64,000 nucleotides of DNA from Pseudomonas azerbaijanoccidentalis. Its GTDB lineage: Bacteria > Pseudomonadota > Gammaproteobacteria > Pseudomonadales > Pseudomonadaceae. The translations under genes and the position numbers were made by a program. Under the pieces are notes generated by a model that saw only the letters and a list, made by a program, of their open reading frames with translations, ran no database searches and was not told the origin of the DNA. Below are positions 7,650-15,903 of the stretch, piece after piece (within the stretch, counting starts at the first letter, position 1; each line of letters starts with the position of its first letter). The stretch is taken from assembly GCF_019145495.1 (NCBI RefSeq), contig NZ_JAHSTU010000001.1, positions 1 to 64,000 on the forward strand, written 5' to 3'.

Positions 7650-8321
7650 TCATTGTTGACTGGCGTGGCAGGAGAACAGCAGTTCATAGATTTCAAATGC
7701 GTTGTCTGCCATAAGCAGCTCTTTCGCGCGGCTCACGGCGCGTTCCAGGGCGGCATGATCAAGTGCCTGGATGATCAATAACCCCGAAAACTCTCCTTCC
7801 TGGCTGCTGCGCATCGACTTCTCTCGAGTGGCGATAGCCGTGGCGTCGGTCTGCACTGTCATCATCTGAACGTTTACGACCCAATCCAGCTCCGCCAGCG
7901 CCTCAACCAATTGACGTCCCTTCGACCCTGTCAACGCATCAGGCAGGGCGCCATCGAAGCGCGCAATAGCGAGATGACTACCATGTGCGCCGACATGCCC
8001 GCCGCTGATGTCGACCGAACCGCCACCGCGACGGAACTGCATCAGCCGGGGCATGATCCGTTGCGTCCATGGAGTAGGGTCGTTGAGTCGTGCGAGATAC
8101 GCCGGGCTGGACATCACACTCGCTTCAGCCAACTCATACAACATGAAGTATTGCGATGGCTGACTGTTGCGCCGCTTGAACACACGGCCAGAGAGAAAGC
8201 CCGGCACGCTGACACGCTCGAAAATATGTTCGCGTGTAAGCCAGTGCAAATAGTCTGTTTCCACATCCGCCGCAATCGTGCTCCAGATCGCAAGCAAGCC
8301 TTTGGATTGGTCGGTCATCAA
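7650..8321 (-). CDS. Uncharacterised protein, probably two ferredoxin-like (dimeric alpha/beta-barrel) halves
   Basis: This 223-residue soluble protein has no signal peptide. The N-terminal half (IWSTIAADVETDYLHWLTREH, split around a WxxxEH motif, then PGFLSGRVFKR and YFMLYEL) looks like an EthD or antibiotic-biosynthesis-monooxygenase type domain, and the second half (HLAIARFD to LLIIQALD) looks like a second copy. Proteins of this kind often act in small-molecule degradation. It lies 57 bp downstream of an MHS-type transporter gene on the same strand, with an IclR regulator beyond it, so the three may form one uptake and breakdown unit. The function is unknown. Confidence 0.6.
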   Translation of the reverse strand: MMTDQSKGLLAIWSTIAADVETDYLHWLTREHIFERVSVPGFLSGRVFKRRNSQPSQYFMLYELAEASVMSSPAYLARLNDPTPWTQRIMPRLMQFRRGGGSVDISGGHVGAHGSHLAIARFDGALPDALTGSKGRQLVEALAELDWVVNVQMMTVQTDATAIATREKSMRSSQEGEFSGLLIIQALDHAALERAVSRAKELLMADNAFEIYELLFSCHASQQ

Positions 8322-8378
8322 TGTTCTCGCTTTTACGGTTTAGATGTAGCGGTGCGACCCGCGCACCGCTGGATAAGG

Positions 8379-9740
8379 TCAAGAGTTCGCGTGACGCACT
8401 TGCGCATGCTGGTTGCCGGCGACCTCATCGACTGAATCAAGGCGATTCATGTCGACACCCGCTGTTTCGGGACCTATTGCAATCATGCAGAACGAGATCA
8501 CGTTCAGCGTTCCGACAAGTGCCACGAGTGCCCATGGCGAGCCGTTGCTCAAGTTCAAGAGCCAGGTGGCGACAATGGGAATCGGGCCACCGGCGAACAA
8601 ACTAGCTCCCGTGAAAGCCAGGGCCGAAGCGGAATAGCGCACATTGGTCGGAAATGCTTCTGCGAACGCAACAGGTTGAATACCGGTCTGGACTTGCGTG
8701 AAACCCAGGAACAAGCCCATTGCAATCGCCATCGTCGCGAAGTCTTTGGTTTCAAGCAAAGGGAAGTACAGCATCATCATGATGAACGTCGCGGTCGACG
8801 CAAGAAGGAGAGTGCGTTTACGCCCGATCCGGTCACTGAGCAGACCACCCATAATTGAACCCACTATCGCGCAGGCGTTAGCGATCATTAACAGCGTAAA
8901 ACCCGTCTGTTTAGGAATACCCAGGGTGTTCGTCAAATAGCCGAGGGTGAACACAACGGCGAGATAGAACATTGCCGTCGGCCCGCAGAAGAACAGCATC
9001 AGCCGCAGAATGGTTTTCCAGTGAAGTTTGAAAGCGTCGCGAAGAGGGCTACTGACCGTCGCCACCGCAGACTGTTTCATCTGTACAAAAGCTGGCGTCT
9101 CCTCTACTCGCATTCGTATGTAAATGCCCACCAGAACTAAAAGGAAACTCATGACGAAGGGGATTCGCCAGCCGTAACTCATAAAGTCATCTGCGCTCAA
9201 GGAGGCTGAAAGCAGAAGGAGCACGGCATTAGCGACTATCTGGCTGAGCGGTGCGCACATGCCGATGAGACCTGAATACCGGCCGCGTCGGGCCGCAGGG
9301 GCATGTTCGAGCGCCATGAGTTGCCCGCCGGTCGATTCACCCCCAAGCGCAAATCCCTGAATGATACGCAGCAGGACCAGCAGGATTGGCGCGAGTATTC
9401 CTATCTGCGCATAGGTCGGAAGCAGTCCCATCAGCACGGAAGTAATACCCATTGCCGATACGGTGCCGAGCATCAAGTTACGCCGGCCAATCTTGTCGCC
9501 CAAATGGCCACAGATTATGGCGCCAAGTGGCCGTGCAGCGAGGCCCACGCTGAACGTGGCCAAAGATGCCAACAGCGCAGAACCAGGCTCCATCGCAGGG
9601 AAGAACAACTTGGGCAACACGGTAGCTGCCACAACCCCGTACAAGGTGAAGTCGAACCATTCCAAAGCGGTTCCGACCGTGGCAGCGGTGACTGCCCGAT
9701 TCGCCATGGAACGCGGCGAAGTGTTTGAATCGTTCCCCAT
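8379..9740 (-). CDS. MHS-family MFS transporter
   Basis: This 453-residue, 12-helix carrier is of the metabolite:H+ symporter type (ProP/ShiA/KgtP-like). It shows the N-terminal LEWFDFTLYG motif, the loop GHLGDKIGRRN, FALGGESTGG in TM4, and a second loop SDRIGRKR. I chose the ATG at 9740 because GGAGGTAATAAGT lies directly before it. It probably imports an organic acid under control of the IclR gene upstream. The substrate cannot be read from the sequence. Confidence 0.88.
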   Translation of the reverse strand: MGNDSNTSPRSMANRAVTAATVGTALEWFDFTLYGVVAATVLPKLFFPAMEPGSALLASLATFSVGLAARPLGAIICGHLGDKIGRRNLMLGTVSAMGITSVLMGLLPTYAQIGILAPILLVLLRIIQGFALGGESTGGQLMALEHAPAARRGRYSGLIGMCAPLSQIVANAVLLLLSASLSADDFMSYGWRIPFVMSFLLVLVGIYIRMRVEETPAFVQMKQSAVATVSSPLRDAFKLHWKTILRLMLFFCGPTAMFYLAVVFTLGYLTNTLGIPKQTGFTLLMIANACAIVGSIMGGLLSDRIGRKRTLLLASTATFIMMMLYFPLLETKDFATMAIAMGLFLGFTQVQTGIQPVAFAEAFPTNVRYSASALAFTGASLFAGGPIPIVATWLLNLSNGSPWALVALVGTLNVISFCMIAIGPETAGVDMNRLDSVDEVAGNQHAQVRHANS

Positions 9741-9869
9741 ACTTATTACCTCCGCTGTACAAAGTGCTCGCAGATACAAACACCAGTACTGTTTATTGTT
9801 AGTTATTGTCAGGCATACGAAGTCTTACAGCTTAAGTTTTTAACTTACCGTTCAGGCACAGACTAACCC

Positions 9870-9893
9870 GCCAACTTTATCGACAAAGTTGGC
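9870..9893 (-). terminator. Perfect hairpin after the IclR gene
   Basis: GCCAACTTT and AAAGTTGGC form perfect 9-bp arms around a 6-nt loop, 12 bp beyond the IclR stop. There is no T run on the minus strand, so it may slow transcription, or serve as a regulatory site for the transporter gene downstream, rather than be a strong terminator. Confidence 0.45.
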
Positions 9894-9905
9894 AGCTTAA
9901 TTAAA

Positions 9906-10691
9906 TTAGATGGATGCGCGACGCATTACCGGTGAAACGCTACTTGCCTCGGATAACTCTGCTGCCGTGGACAGCAGTGCGGGTAGCAATTCCTTCATTT
10001 TTTCATGAGTAAGCCGTGACATCGGTCCTGCAATAATGAGAAGTGCGCCAACGTCACCATTGCCGATAGTCACCGTCGTCGCCAGGGAACTCATTGCTGG
10101 CAAGAACATATCTTGCGTCGTGGCATAGCCGTTCTTGCGTGCGGTCTCAATGAGCGGAAGTAGCGTTTTGAAGGTGGTCGGTGCGCTGGGACCAAAGTTG
10201 GCCGGAAGACCAAAACCTTGCGCGGAGACAAGCCGCATGACTTCTTCGTCGCTCTTGCCGGCCAGCCAGCTTATCCCGGCGGCACTGCAAGACAGCGTCA
10301 CAGGGCGGCCCATTTCCGGGTCATAGCGCAACCCTTCGCGCGCGCCTTGGGCCTTGGCTACATAGACCAGTTGCTCCCCATCGACGATCGCCAAACGTAC
10401 CAACTCTCCGGAAATGACGGCCAGCCGTTCAAGGATAGGCTGAGCAATATCAACCACGCCGCCGGCGCTCAAGAAGCGCAGACCCAAGGATGGCAATTTC
10501 ATGGTCAAGGTGAACTCACCTCGTCTTTCGTCCTTGCGAACGTAGTCCTGTTCGATCAAATCCCCGAGTAATCGGTGTACGGCCGTGATAGGCATACCAA
10601 GAACAGCCGTGAGTTCAGAGAGCGTCATGCCCTCTGGCGAGTTTGCAAGCTCTTCCAAAACACGAAGAATGCGTTCAGCGACGGCGCTCAT
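9906..10691 (-). CDS. IclR-family transcriptional regulator
   Basis: This 261-residue regulator has an N-terminal winged helix (residues about 4-65, MTLSELTAVLGMPITAVHRL) and a C-terminal IclR effector domain (LAGKSDEEV, GYATTQDMF, ATTVTIGNGDVGALLIIAGP). IclR proteins bind small organic acids and control adjacent catabolic or uptake genes. It is oriented like the MHS transporter downstream. A large perfect palindrome at 10747-10781, upstream of its start, is a likely autoregulatory operator. Confidence 0.92.
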   Translation of the reverse strand: MSAVAERILRVLEELANSPEGMTLSELTAVLGMPITAVHRLLGDLIEQDYVRKDERRGEFTLTMKLPSLGLRFLSAGGVVDIAQPILERLAVISGELVRLAIVDGEQLVYVAKAQGAREGLRYDPEMGRPVTLSCSAAGISWLAGKSDEEVMRLVSAQGFGLPANFGPSAPTTFKTLLPLIETARKNGYATTQDMFLPAMSSLATTVTIGNGDVGALLIIAGPMSRLTHEKMKELLPALLSTAAELSEASSVSPVMRRASI

Positions 10692-10746
10692 AGATTGTCG
10701 TAGTCCAAGCGGTTACAGGGCCGAAATTGGCAGGTGGCTCACTATA

Positions 10747-10781
10747 GTGAAAACAGTTTTCAAAATGCAAACTGTTTTCAC
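10747..10781. promoter_or_regulatory. Probable IclR operator: perfect 13-bp inverted repeat
   Basis: GTGAAAACAGTTT at 10747-10759 and AAACTGTTTTCAC at 10769-10781 are exact reverse complements with a 9-nt spacer. Each arm also holds the smaller palindromic unit GAAAACAGTTTTC or part of it. The site is 56-90 bp upstream of the IclR start codon, where an autoregulator would bind. The regulator assignment is inferred from position. Confidence 0.6.
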
Positions 10782-10929
10782 TTTTTCATTTTCCTGTGGA
10801 TCACGCTCACCCGAAACGCCGTCGGCCACCTTGGAATGACAACGCTGTAACGCACACATAGGTGTGTAGGTGGCGTGGCTCCTTAAATGAATTCCCATAC
10901 AGTCAGGTACTTCCGACGCGCTCAGATCG

Positions 10930-11223
10930 ATGGACCAAAGCAGTCTGCAAGCTGGAAAAACCCTGACATTGGCGCAAGAGGCGGGGGCTTCACTGGTCGA
11001 AATTACCGAGTCAATCAAGCAAGTGAACGATCGCAACATGTTGATTGCTTCGGCAGCTGAAGAGCAATCACACGCGGCTCGAAAAGTAGACCAAAGCTTG
11101 GTAAGTATTCGAGACCTGGCGACCCAAACGGCCGCTGGCTCGCATCAGACAGCGTCCTCCAGCGGAGAATTGTCAATGCTTGCTGTGGATCTTAGCCAGT
11201 TAGTCAAGTCCTTCAAGATGTAG
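10930..11223 (+). pseudogene. Methyl-accepting chemotaxis protein, C-terminal remnant
   Basis: The 97-residue ORF matches only the last part of an MCP signalling domain: EITESIKQVNDRNMLIASAAEEQ, split around the methylation helix EEQSHAARKVDQ, and the end SSGELSMLAVDLSQLVKSF. The sensor, membrane helices, HAMP and receptor hairpin tip are all missing, and upstream DNA does not continue the frame. It is probably a relic of deletion, with no independent function expected. Confidence 0.75.
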
Positions 11224-11247
11224 CACGCGTGCCGTTCTGTGAACCGC

Positions 11248-11275
11248 GTGGCGAGGGGATAAATCCCCTCGCCAC
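11248..11275. repeat. REP-like perfect hairpin
   Basis: GTGGCGAGGGGAT and ATCCCCTCGCCAC form 13-bp perfect arms separated by AA. This is the common Pseudomonas intergenic type (GTGGCGAGGG ... CCCTCGCCAC). A T-run (TTTTTTG) follows at 11279-11285, so it could also terminate transcription of the MCP remnant. Confidence 0.75.
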
Positions 11276-11357
11276 AGGTTTTTTGTTCGCCTGAAAAGGG
11301 AACAGCATTACGGGCAATTGCCGGGCATTTTCATTCTTGGAAACCCAGTGGCGCGGC

Positions 11358-12575
11358 TTAGATTGCTGCTTCCGGTTGTGACGCGCCGTCCGCGCCCTTA
11401 CGGGCGATCACGGTTAGGATCGCCAGCGCGGCGATAACCAGCCCGGGTGAGGTTGCCAGCAGCACGCCAGTGGTACCCGCACCGGCGGCGAGGATCTGGC
11501 CGGCGGCGAGAGGACCTGCCACCGAACCGAGCCGGCCGATGGCCACGGCCGCGCCGACACCGGTGGCGCGCACCGAAGTCGGGTAGGACGGCGGGGCCAG
11601 GGCATACAGCACAAGCTGTGCGGCCATGACGAACAGCCCGACAGCGAACCCGGCGATTGCCATCGGTACGATGCCCACGGACATACCGAGCCCGGCCAAT
11701 GCCGCCAACACCCCGGCGTACACGAACAGGACGACTTTCACACCGTTGCAGCGATCCAGCATCACCCCGCCGAGCAGCGAACCAATGGCCCCGCCGATAT
11801 TGAACAGCATTTGCACCATGCCTGCCTGGGGCTTGGTGAAACCCTGTTCCAGCAACAGCGAGGGCAGCCAGTTGAGCAGCATGTACATCACGGTCAGGGT
11901 GAAGAAGTAGCTTAACCACAAGGCCAGCGTGTTGCGTGCCCGTCCTTCGCCGAATAATGCCAGGGCGGTAGACGAGCGTGGGCTGCCGGTCGCGACATGT
12001 TGCTGGCGGAACGCAGTGGATTCGGGCAGCAGCAGGGCCATCACCGGCACCACCAGCAAGGGCGCGAGACCGCCGATGATAAAAGTGGTTTGCCAGTGTT
12101 CACTGGAAAACATCGCCACTACGGCCGCCAGCGCGCCACCCAAAGGCACGCCGCAGTACATGACGCTGATGGCTGTGCCGCGACGGCGCTCGCTCACGGC
12201 CTCGGCGCACAAGGCAATCAGGTTGGGCAGGGCAGCGCCCAGGCCAAGGCCGGTCATGAAACGCACCAGCAGCAGGCTGGAGTAGCTCTCGACATAGGCG
12301 GTGCAAAGCGAGAAGACGCCAAACAGCAGCACGGCGCCGACGAGGATTTTCTTGCGGCCGATACGATCGGCCACCCAGCCGCCAAAAAAAGCGCCCGGCA
12401 GCAGACCGATGATCCCGGCGCTGAACACCCAGCCCATCATCTTCGGGTCCAGGGCAAAGCTCTGTCGCAAGCCAGCGGCAGCGGTGCCGGCGGCCTGCAG
12501 ATCGAACCCCTCGATAAGCGCAACGATAAAGCACAAAGCGATTGTCAGCGTCGAGCGACGCGATGGACTGTCCAT
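11358..12575 (-). CDS. AAHS-family aromatic acid/H+ symporter (MhpT-like), probable hydroxycinnamate carrier
   Basis: This 405-residue, 12-helix MFS protein is very like MhpT: ALIEGFDLQAAGTAAAGL in TM1, GGWVADRIGRKK in the first loop, and FMTGLGLGAALPNLIAL with SVMYCGVPLGGALAA in TM4-5. AAHS carriers import aromatic acids. Divergence from an OprD porin and closeness to the ferulate catabolic genes suggest uptake of ferulate, coumarate or caffeate. A PcaR-type operator lies in the shared upstream region (12783-12797). Confidence 0.88.
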   Translation of the reverse strand: MDSPSRRSTLTIALCFIVALIEGFDLQAAGTAAAGLRQSFALDPKMMGWVFSAGIIGLLPGAFFGGWVADRIGRKKILVGAVLLFGVFSLCTAYVESYSSLLLVRFMTGLGLGAALPNLIALCAEAVSERRRGTAISVMYCGVPLGGALAAVVAMFSSEHWQTTFIIGGLAPLLVVPVMALLLPESTAFRQQHVATGSPRSSTALALFGEGRARNTLALWLSYFFTLTVMYMLLNWLPSLLLEQGFTKPQAGMVQMLFNIGGAIGSLLGGVMLDRCNGVKVVLFVYAGVLAALAGLGMSVGIVPMAIAGFAVGLFVMAAQLVLYALAPPSYPTSVRATGVGAAVAIGRLGSVAGPLAAGQILAAGAGTTGVLLATSPGLVIAALAILTVIARKGADGASQPEAAI

Positions 12576-12905
12576 GGGTGAGCCTCGTTGTTGTTTTTGT
12601 TATGCAGTCGAGCCGTCCGTGCGTTGGGAACGCCGTAGGAGACCACTGGTGATTAAGATAACAAAGATAACTAAAAAAAGAATGTCACCCGGAAATCTGT
12701 AAAAAACGCAGATAAAACCTTTAAAAACAGATGTCTATGAGCGAATTAAGATGGGTATGAAAAAATAGATAATAATATTAATGTTCGATTATCGATCATT
12801 TGCGATTGACGGCGACCTTTGGCTGTTTCCATTCTCTGGTTGTGAAGCCGGCAGTCTCGGGTGGATCCGGCAACCACAAACAACAATAAAAAATGGACAT
12901 CGAAC
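12576..12905. promoter_or_regulatory. Divergent promoter region of the aromatic carrier and porin
   Basis: This AT-rich 330-bp spacer has no gene. It contains a near-perfect 21-bp palindrome centred on T12790, with the PcaR-like core described separately. The spacer should drive the carrier leftwards and the porin rightwards. Confidence 0.6.
12783..12797. promoter_or_regulatory. PcaR-type operator (GTTCGATTATCGATC)
   Basis: The 15-mer matches the published P. putida PcaR site GTTCGATAATCGCAC at 12 of 15 positions and sits in a 21-bp palindrome (12780-12800) with one mismatched pair. The same core occurs at 57036-57050 beside the vanillate carrier. PcaR is an IclR-type activator responding to beta-ketoadipate. 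The assignment is by motif and context. Confidence 0.55.
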
Positions 12906-14228
12906 ATGCCAAAACGCCTCATGAACACAGGTTCCATAGCGTCGCTCTCATGCATTTGCAGTATCCATTCAAGGTGGATCGTGGCACTGCTAGGCATCAG
13001 CGTACTGCCCTCAACATTGCGCGCAGAGGGGTTTATCGAGGACAGCCACGGCAACCTGACCCTGCGCAATTACTATCTGGACCGTGACTACAAGGATGGA
13101 GGGGCAAAGTCCGCTGCGCGGGAGTGGGCACAGGGTTTTATCCTTGGCATGGAGTCGGGTTTTACCCAAGGCGTGGTGGGATTCGGTCTGGACGTCCGCG
13201 GGTTGCTGGGGGTCAAGCTCGACTCCGCACCGGATCGCAGCGGCACCGAACTGTTGCCGGTGTCGGCCAGCGACAAGCGCGCGGCGGATGAGTATTCACG
13301 CCTTGCCCCGACGGCCAAACTAAGGTTTGCCCAATCCACGGTGAAGAGCGGTGACGTCTCGATATTCCTGCCGTTCGCTTTCGCGAGTCCATCGCGACTG
13401 CTGCCACAGACCTTTCGCGGCACGACCCTCAGTTCCAAAGATATCGATGGCCTGACCCTCAATACCGGCTACATCGACCGCATCAACAAGCGCGATTCCA
13501 CGGACTATCAGGCCATGAGCATCGCCACGCCGAACCGGCGATTCAATGGCGCCGCCACTACCTCGCATCTGGCGTATGTGGGGGGTGATTATCAGGTCAA
13601 CAAAGAGCTCAGTCTGCGCGCTTATCATGCCGAAGTGGCCGAGTTGTACCAACAGGACACCCTGGCGCTGCTGCACAACCTGCCGCTTGGCGACGGTGTG
13701 TTCACCAGTGACTTGCGCAGCTTTTTCAGCCGTGAGGATGGCGCCGCCAAAGCGGGGGAGGTGGACAACCGCAACCTTTCGGCGTTGTTCGGCTACCGCC
13801 TCGGCGGGCACCGTGTGAGCCTCGGCTACATGCACTCCAGCGGCGACACGGCGACGCCCTACATCTCCGGCACGGAGTTGATGGGCATGAGCGAACTGAC
13901 CATGGCTTCGGATTTTCTCAACGCCAAGGAGCGTACCTGGCAAGCGATCTATGACTACGACTTCGTCGCATCCGGGGTGCCCGGCTTGAAGGGAAGGTTG
14001 CGTTACGTGCGCGGCGACAATATCGAACTGGCCGCCTTCAACGCCGAGGACCGCAAGGAGCGAGAGTTCCAGATGGAACTGGGCTATGTGATTCAGAGCG
14101 GCCCGTTGAAAAACGTCGGGCTGTTGGCGCGCAAGGCGATCTATCGCAATGACTTCCCGAGCGGTACGGCGTTTCGTGATGAAAACCAGACCCGCTTCCA
14201 AGTGCTTTACACCTTGCCGATCTGGTAA
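12906..14228 (+). CDS. OprD-family outer-membrane porin (aromatic acid uptake)
   Basis: This 440-residue OprD/OpdK-type 18-strand porin has a long signal region ending near LPSTLRAEG, then the family start GFIEDSHGNLTLRNYY and the motif GVVGFGLDVRGLLGVKLD. RLLPQTFRG and the terminal strand ending in W follow. I chose ATG 12906; an inner ATG at residue 6 is possible. It is divergent from the AAHS carrier and next to the ferulate genes, so it probably admits hydroxycinnamates across the outer membrane. Confidence 0.9.
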   Translation: MPKRLMNTGSIASLSCICSIHSRWIVALLGISVLPSTLRAEGFIEDSHGNLTLRNYYLDRDYKDGGAKSAAREWAQGFILGMESGFTQGVVGFGLDVRGLLGVKLDSAPDRSGTELLPVSASDKRAADEYSRLAPTAKLRFAQSTVKSGDVSIFLPFAFASPSRLLPQTFRGTTLSSKDIDGLTLNTGYIDRINKRDSTDYQAMSIATPNRRFNGAATTSHLAYVGGDYQVNKELSLRAYHAEVAELYQQDTLALLHNLPLGDGVFTSDLRSFFSREDGAAKAGEVDNRNLSALFGYRLGGHRVSLGYMHSSGDTATPYISGTELMGMSELTMASDFLNAKERTWQAIYDYDFVASGVPGLKGRLRYVRGDNIELAAFNAEDRKEREFQMELGYVIQSGPLKNVGLLARKAIYRNDFPSGTAFRDENQTRFQVLYTLPIW

Positions 14229-14252
14229 CGCCAAGTTGCTCGATGTACTGGC

Positions 14253-14278
14253 CCGGCCACCCCTCAGGGGTGTGCCGG
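14253..14278. terminator. Hairpin between convergent genes
   Basis: CACCCCT, C, AGGGGTG (14258-14272) is a perfect stem extended outwards by CCGGC/GCCGG with one bulged base. It sits between the convergent porin and MarR genes. There is no T-run, so it is a likely bidirectional attenuator rather than a classic terminator. Confidence 0.45.
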
Positions 14279-14288
14279 CATAACGCGT

Positions 14289-14777
14289 TCAGTCCTGATA
14301 AACCTTCTTCAGCAAACGCAGCAGCTCTTCGCGCTCCCCGCCGGTCAGCGTTGATGTGGAGTCTAAATCGCTTTGCGCGGCGATCTGCTTGAGCTCCTTG
14401 AGCAAGGTTTCGCCGCTCTTGCTCAGGAAGATCCCGTAGGAGCGTTTGTCCGGCTTGCAGCGTACTCGCACCGCCAGCGCGCGGCTTTCCAGTTTATTGA
14501 GCAGTGGCACTACCTGCGGCGGCTCGATGGCCAAGGCGCGGGCCAGGTCGGCCTGCATCAGCCCCGGATTCTGGTCGATGATCGCCAGCGCCGAGAACTG
14601 CGCGGGGCGCAGATCGTGGGCTGACAGACGACCAATCAAATTCTGGAACAGCTTGAGTTGGGCGCGACGCATCGCGTAGCCGATCAGGTCATCCAGTGCC
14701 GAATCCAGAGGGGCCTGCATCTCGACGGTGGCGGGTGTGGACTCGCTTTGATCGGCGAGGGGAGAAGGCTTGGCCAT
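14289..14777 (-). CDS. ferR: MarR-family repressor of the hydroxycinnamate genes
   Basis: This 162-residue winged-helix protein has a MarR core: LRPAQFSALAIIDQNPG, then the recognition region QADLARALAIEPPQVVPLL and wing VRCKPDKRSYGIFLS. It is divergent from ech, the position of FerR in P. fluorescens and similar to CouR/HcaR. Such repressors release DNA when feruloyl- or coumaroyl-CoA accumulates. A fitting inverted repeat overlaps the ech promoter (14918-14936). Confidence 0.8.
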   Translation of the reverse strand: MAKPSPLADQSESTPATVEMQAPLDSALDDLIGYAMRRAQLKLFQNLIGRLSAHDLRPAQFSALAIIDQNPGLMQADLARALAIEPPQVVPLLNKLESRALAVRVRCKPDKRSYGIFLSKSGETLLKELKQIAAQSDLDSTSTLTGGEREELLRLLKKVYQD

Positions 14778-14917
14778 TGCGGGTGAATCCTGAAAAGGTG
14801 GAGGTTAACAAGTGTATCTAGTTTGCCGTGGTTGTTGGCTGATAGCTATGCCTGCTGTTCATGGATCTTGGTTTTCACGATGTCTTGTGGTGGATAAAAA
14901 ACTGTTAATCAGGTTAA

Positions 14918-14936
14918 TAGTTAATTGACATAACTA
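14918..14936. promoter_or_regulatory. Probable MarR (FerR) operator over the ech promoter
   Basis: TAGTTA, seven bases, TAACTA forms a 19-bp inverted repeat of the size MarR dimers bind. It overlaps the -35 hexamer TTGACA (14925-14930); a TTTAAT at 14946-14951 could serve as -10 with a short spacer. Binding here would block ech-vdh-fcs-aat expression, with ech starting at 14990. Confidence 0.55.
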
Positions 14937-14989
14937 AATGGCTGCTTTAATTTCCAGTCATCTCCTAGCCAGAACAAGAGAACAACACC

Positions 14990-15820
14990 ATGAGCAACTA
15001 CGAAGGTCGCTGGACAACCGTCAAGGTCGAGATCGAAGAAGGTATCGCCTGGGTCATCCTTAATCGCCCGGAAAAACGCAACGCCATGAGCCCGACGCTA
15101 AATCGGGAAATGATCGATGTGCTGGAAACCCTGGAGCAGGATCCGGCCGCTAGCGTGCTGGTGCTGACCGGTGCCGGCGATGCCTGGACCGCAGGTATGG
15201 ACCTCAAGGAATACTTCCGCGAAGTGGACGCGGGCCCGGAGATCCTCCAGGAAAAAATCCGCCGCGAAGCCTCGCAATGGCAATGGAAACTGCTGCGCAT
15301 GTACGCCAAGCCAACCATCGCCATGGTCAATGGCTGGTGTTTCGGTGGCGGCTTCAGCCCGCTGGTGGCTTGCGACCTGGCAATCTGCGCCGATGAAGCC
15401 ACCTTCGGTTTGTCGGAAATCAACTGGGGCATTCCACCGGGCAATCTGGTGAGCAAAGCCATGGCCGACACCGTGGGCCATCGTCAGTCGTTGTATTACA
15501 TCATGACCGGCAAGACCTTCGGTGGGCAGAAAGCTGCCGAGATGGGCCTGGTCAACGAAAGCGTGCCCCTGGCGCAACTGCGTGAAGTCACCGTGGATCT
15601 GGCGCGCAACCTGCTGGAGAAAAACCCGGTGGTGCTGCGTGCGGCCAAACATGGTTTCAAACGCTGCCGCGAGCTGACGTGGGAGCAGAACGAAGACTAC
15701 CTATACGCCAAGCTCGACCAGTCGCGCTTGCTCGACACCGAAGGTGGCCGCGAGCAGGGCATGAAGCAGTTCCTCGACGACAAGAGCATCAAACCCGGTC
15801 TGCAGGCCTACAAGCGCTGA
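14990..15820 (+). CDS. ech: p-Hydroxycinnamoyl-CoA hydratase/lyase (feruloyl-CoA to vanillin)
   Basis: This 276-residue crotonase-fold enzyme hydrates the double bond of feruloyl-, caffeoyl- or coumaroyl-CoA and cleaves it to the aldehyde and acetyl-CoA. The known HCHL active-site residues fall at the expected numbers: Ser123 (GGGFSP), Glu143 (LSEINWG) and Tyr239 (YLYAK). The oxyanion segment GMDLKEYF is present. The length equals the characterised Pseudomonas enzyme. It is first in the run ech-vdh-fcs-aat and divergent from the MarR gene. Confidence 0.96.
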   Translation: MSNYEGRWTTVKVEIEEGIAWVILNRPEKRNAMSPTLNREMIDVLETLEQDPAASVLVLTGAGDAWTAGMDLKEYFREVDAGPEILQEKIRREASQWQWKLLRMYAKPTIAMVNGWCFGGGFSPLVACDLAICADEATFGLSEINWGIPPGNLVSKAMADTVGHRQSLYYIMTGKTFGGQKAAEMGLVNESVPLAQLREVTVDLARNLLEKNPVVLRAAKHGFKRCRELTWEQNEDYLYAKLDQSRLLDTEGGREQGMKQFLDDKSIKPGLQAYKR

Positions 15821-15903
15821 GATTGATCGCCGGGTGCATACCCGCCCCGGCGTGCTTTATCGCTCGAATGCATTCCCGACAAAGACAAAAAAGAGGAATC
15901 ACC

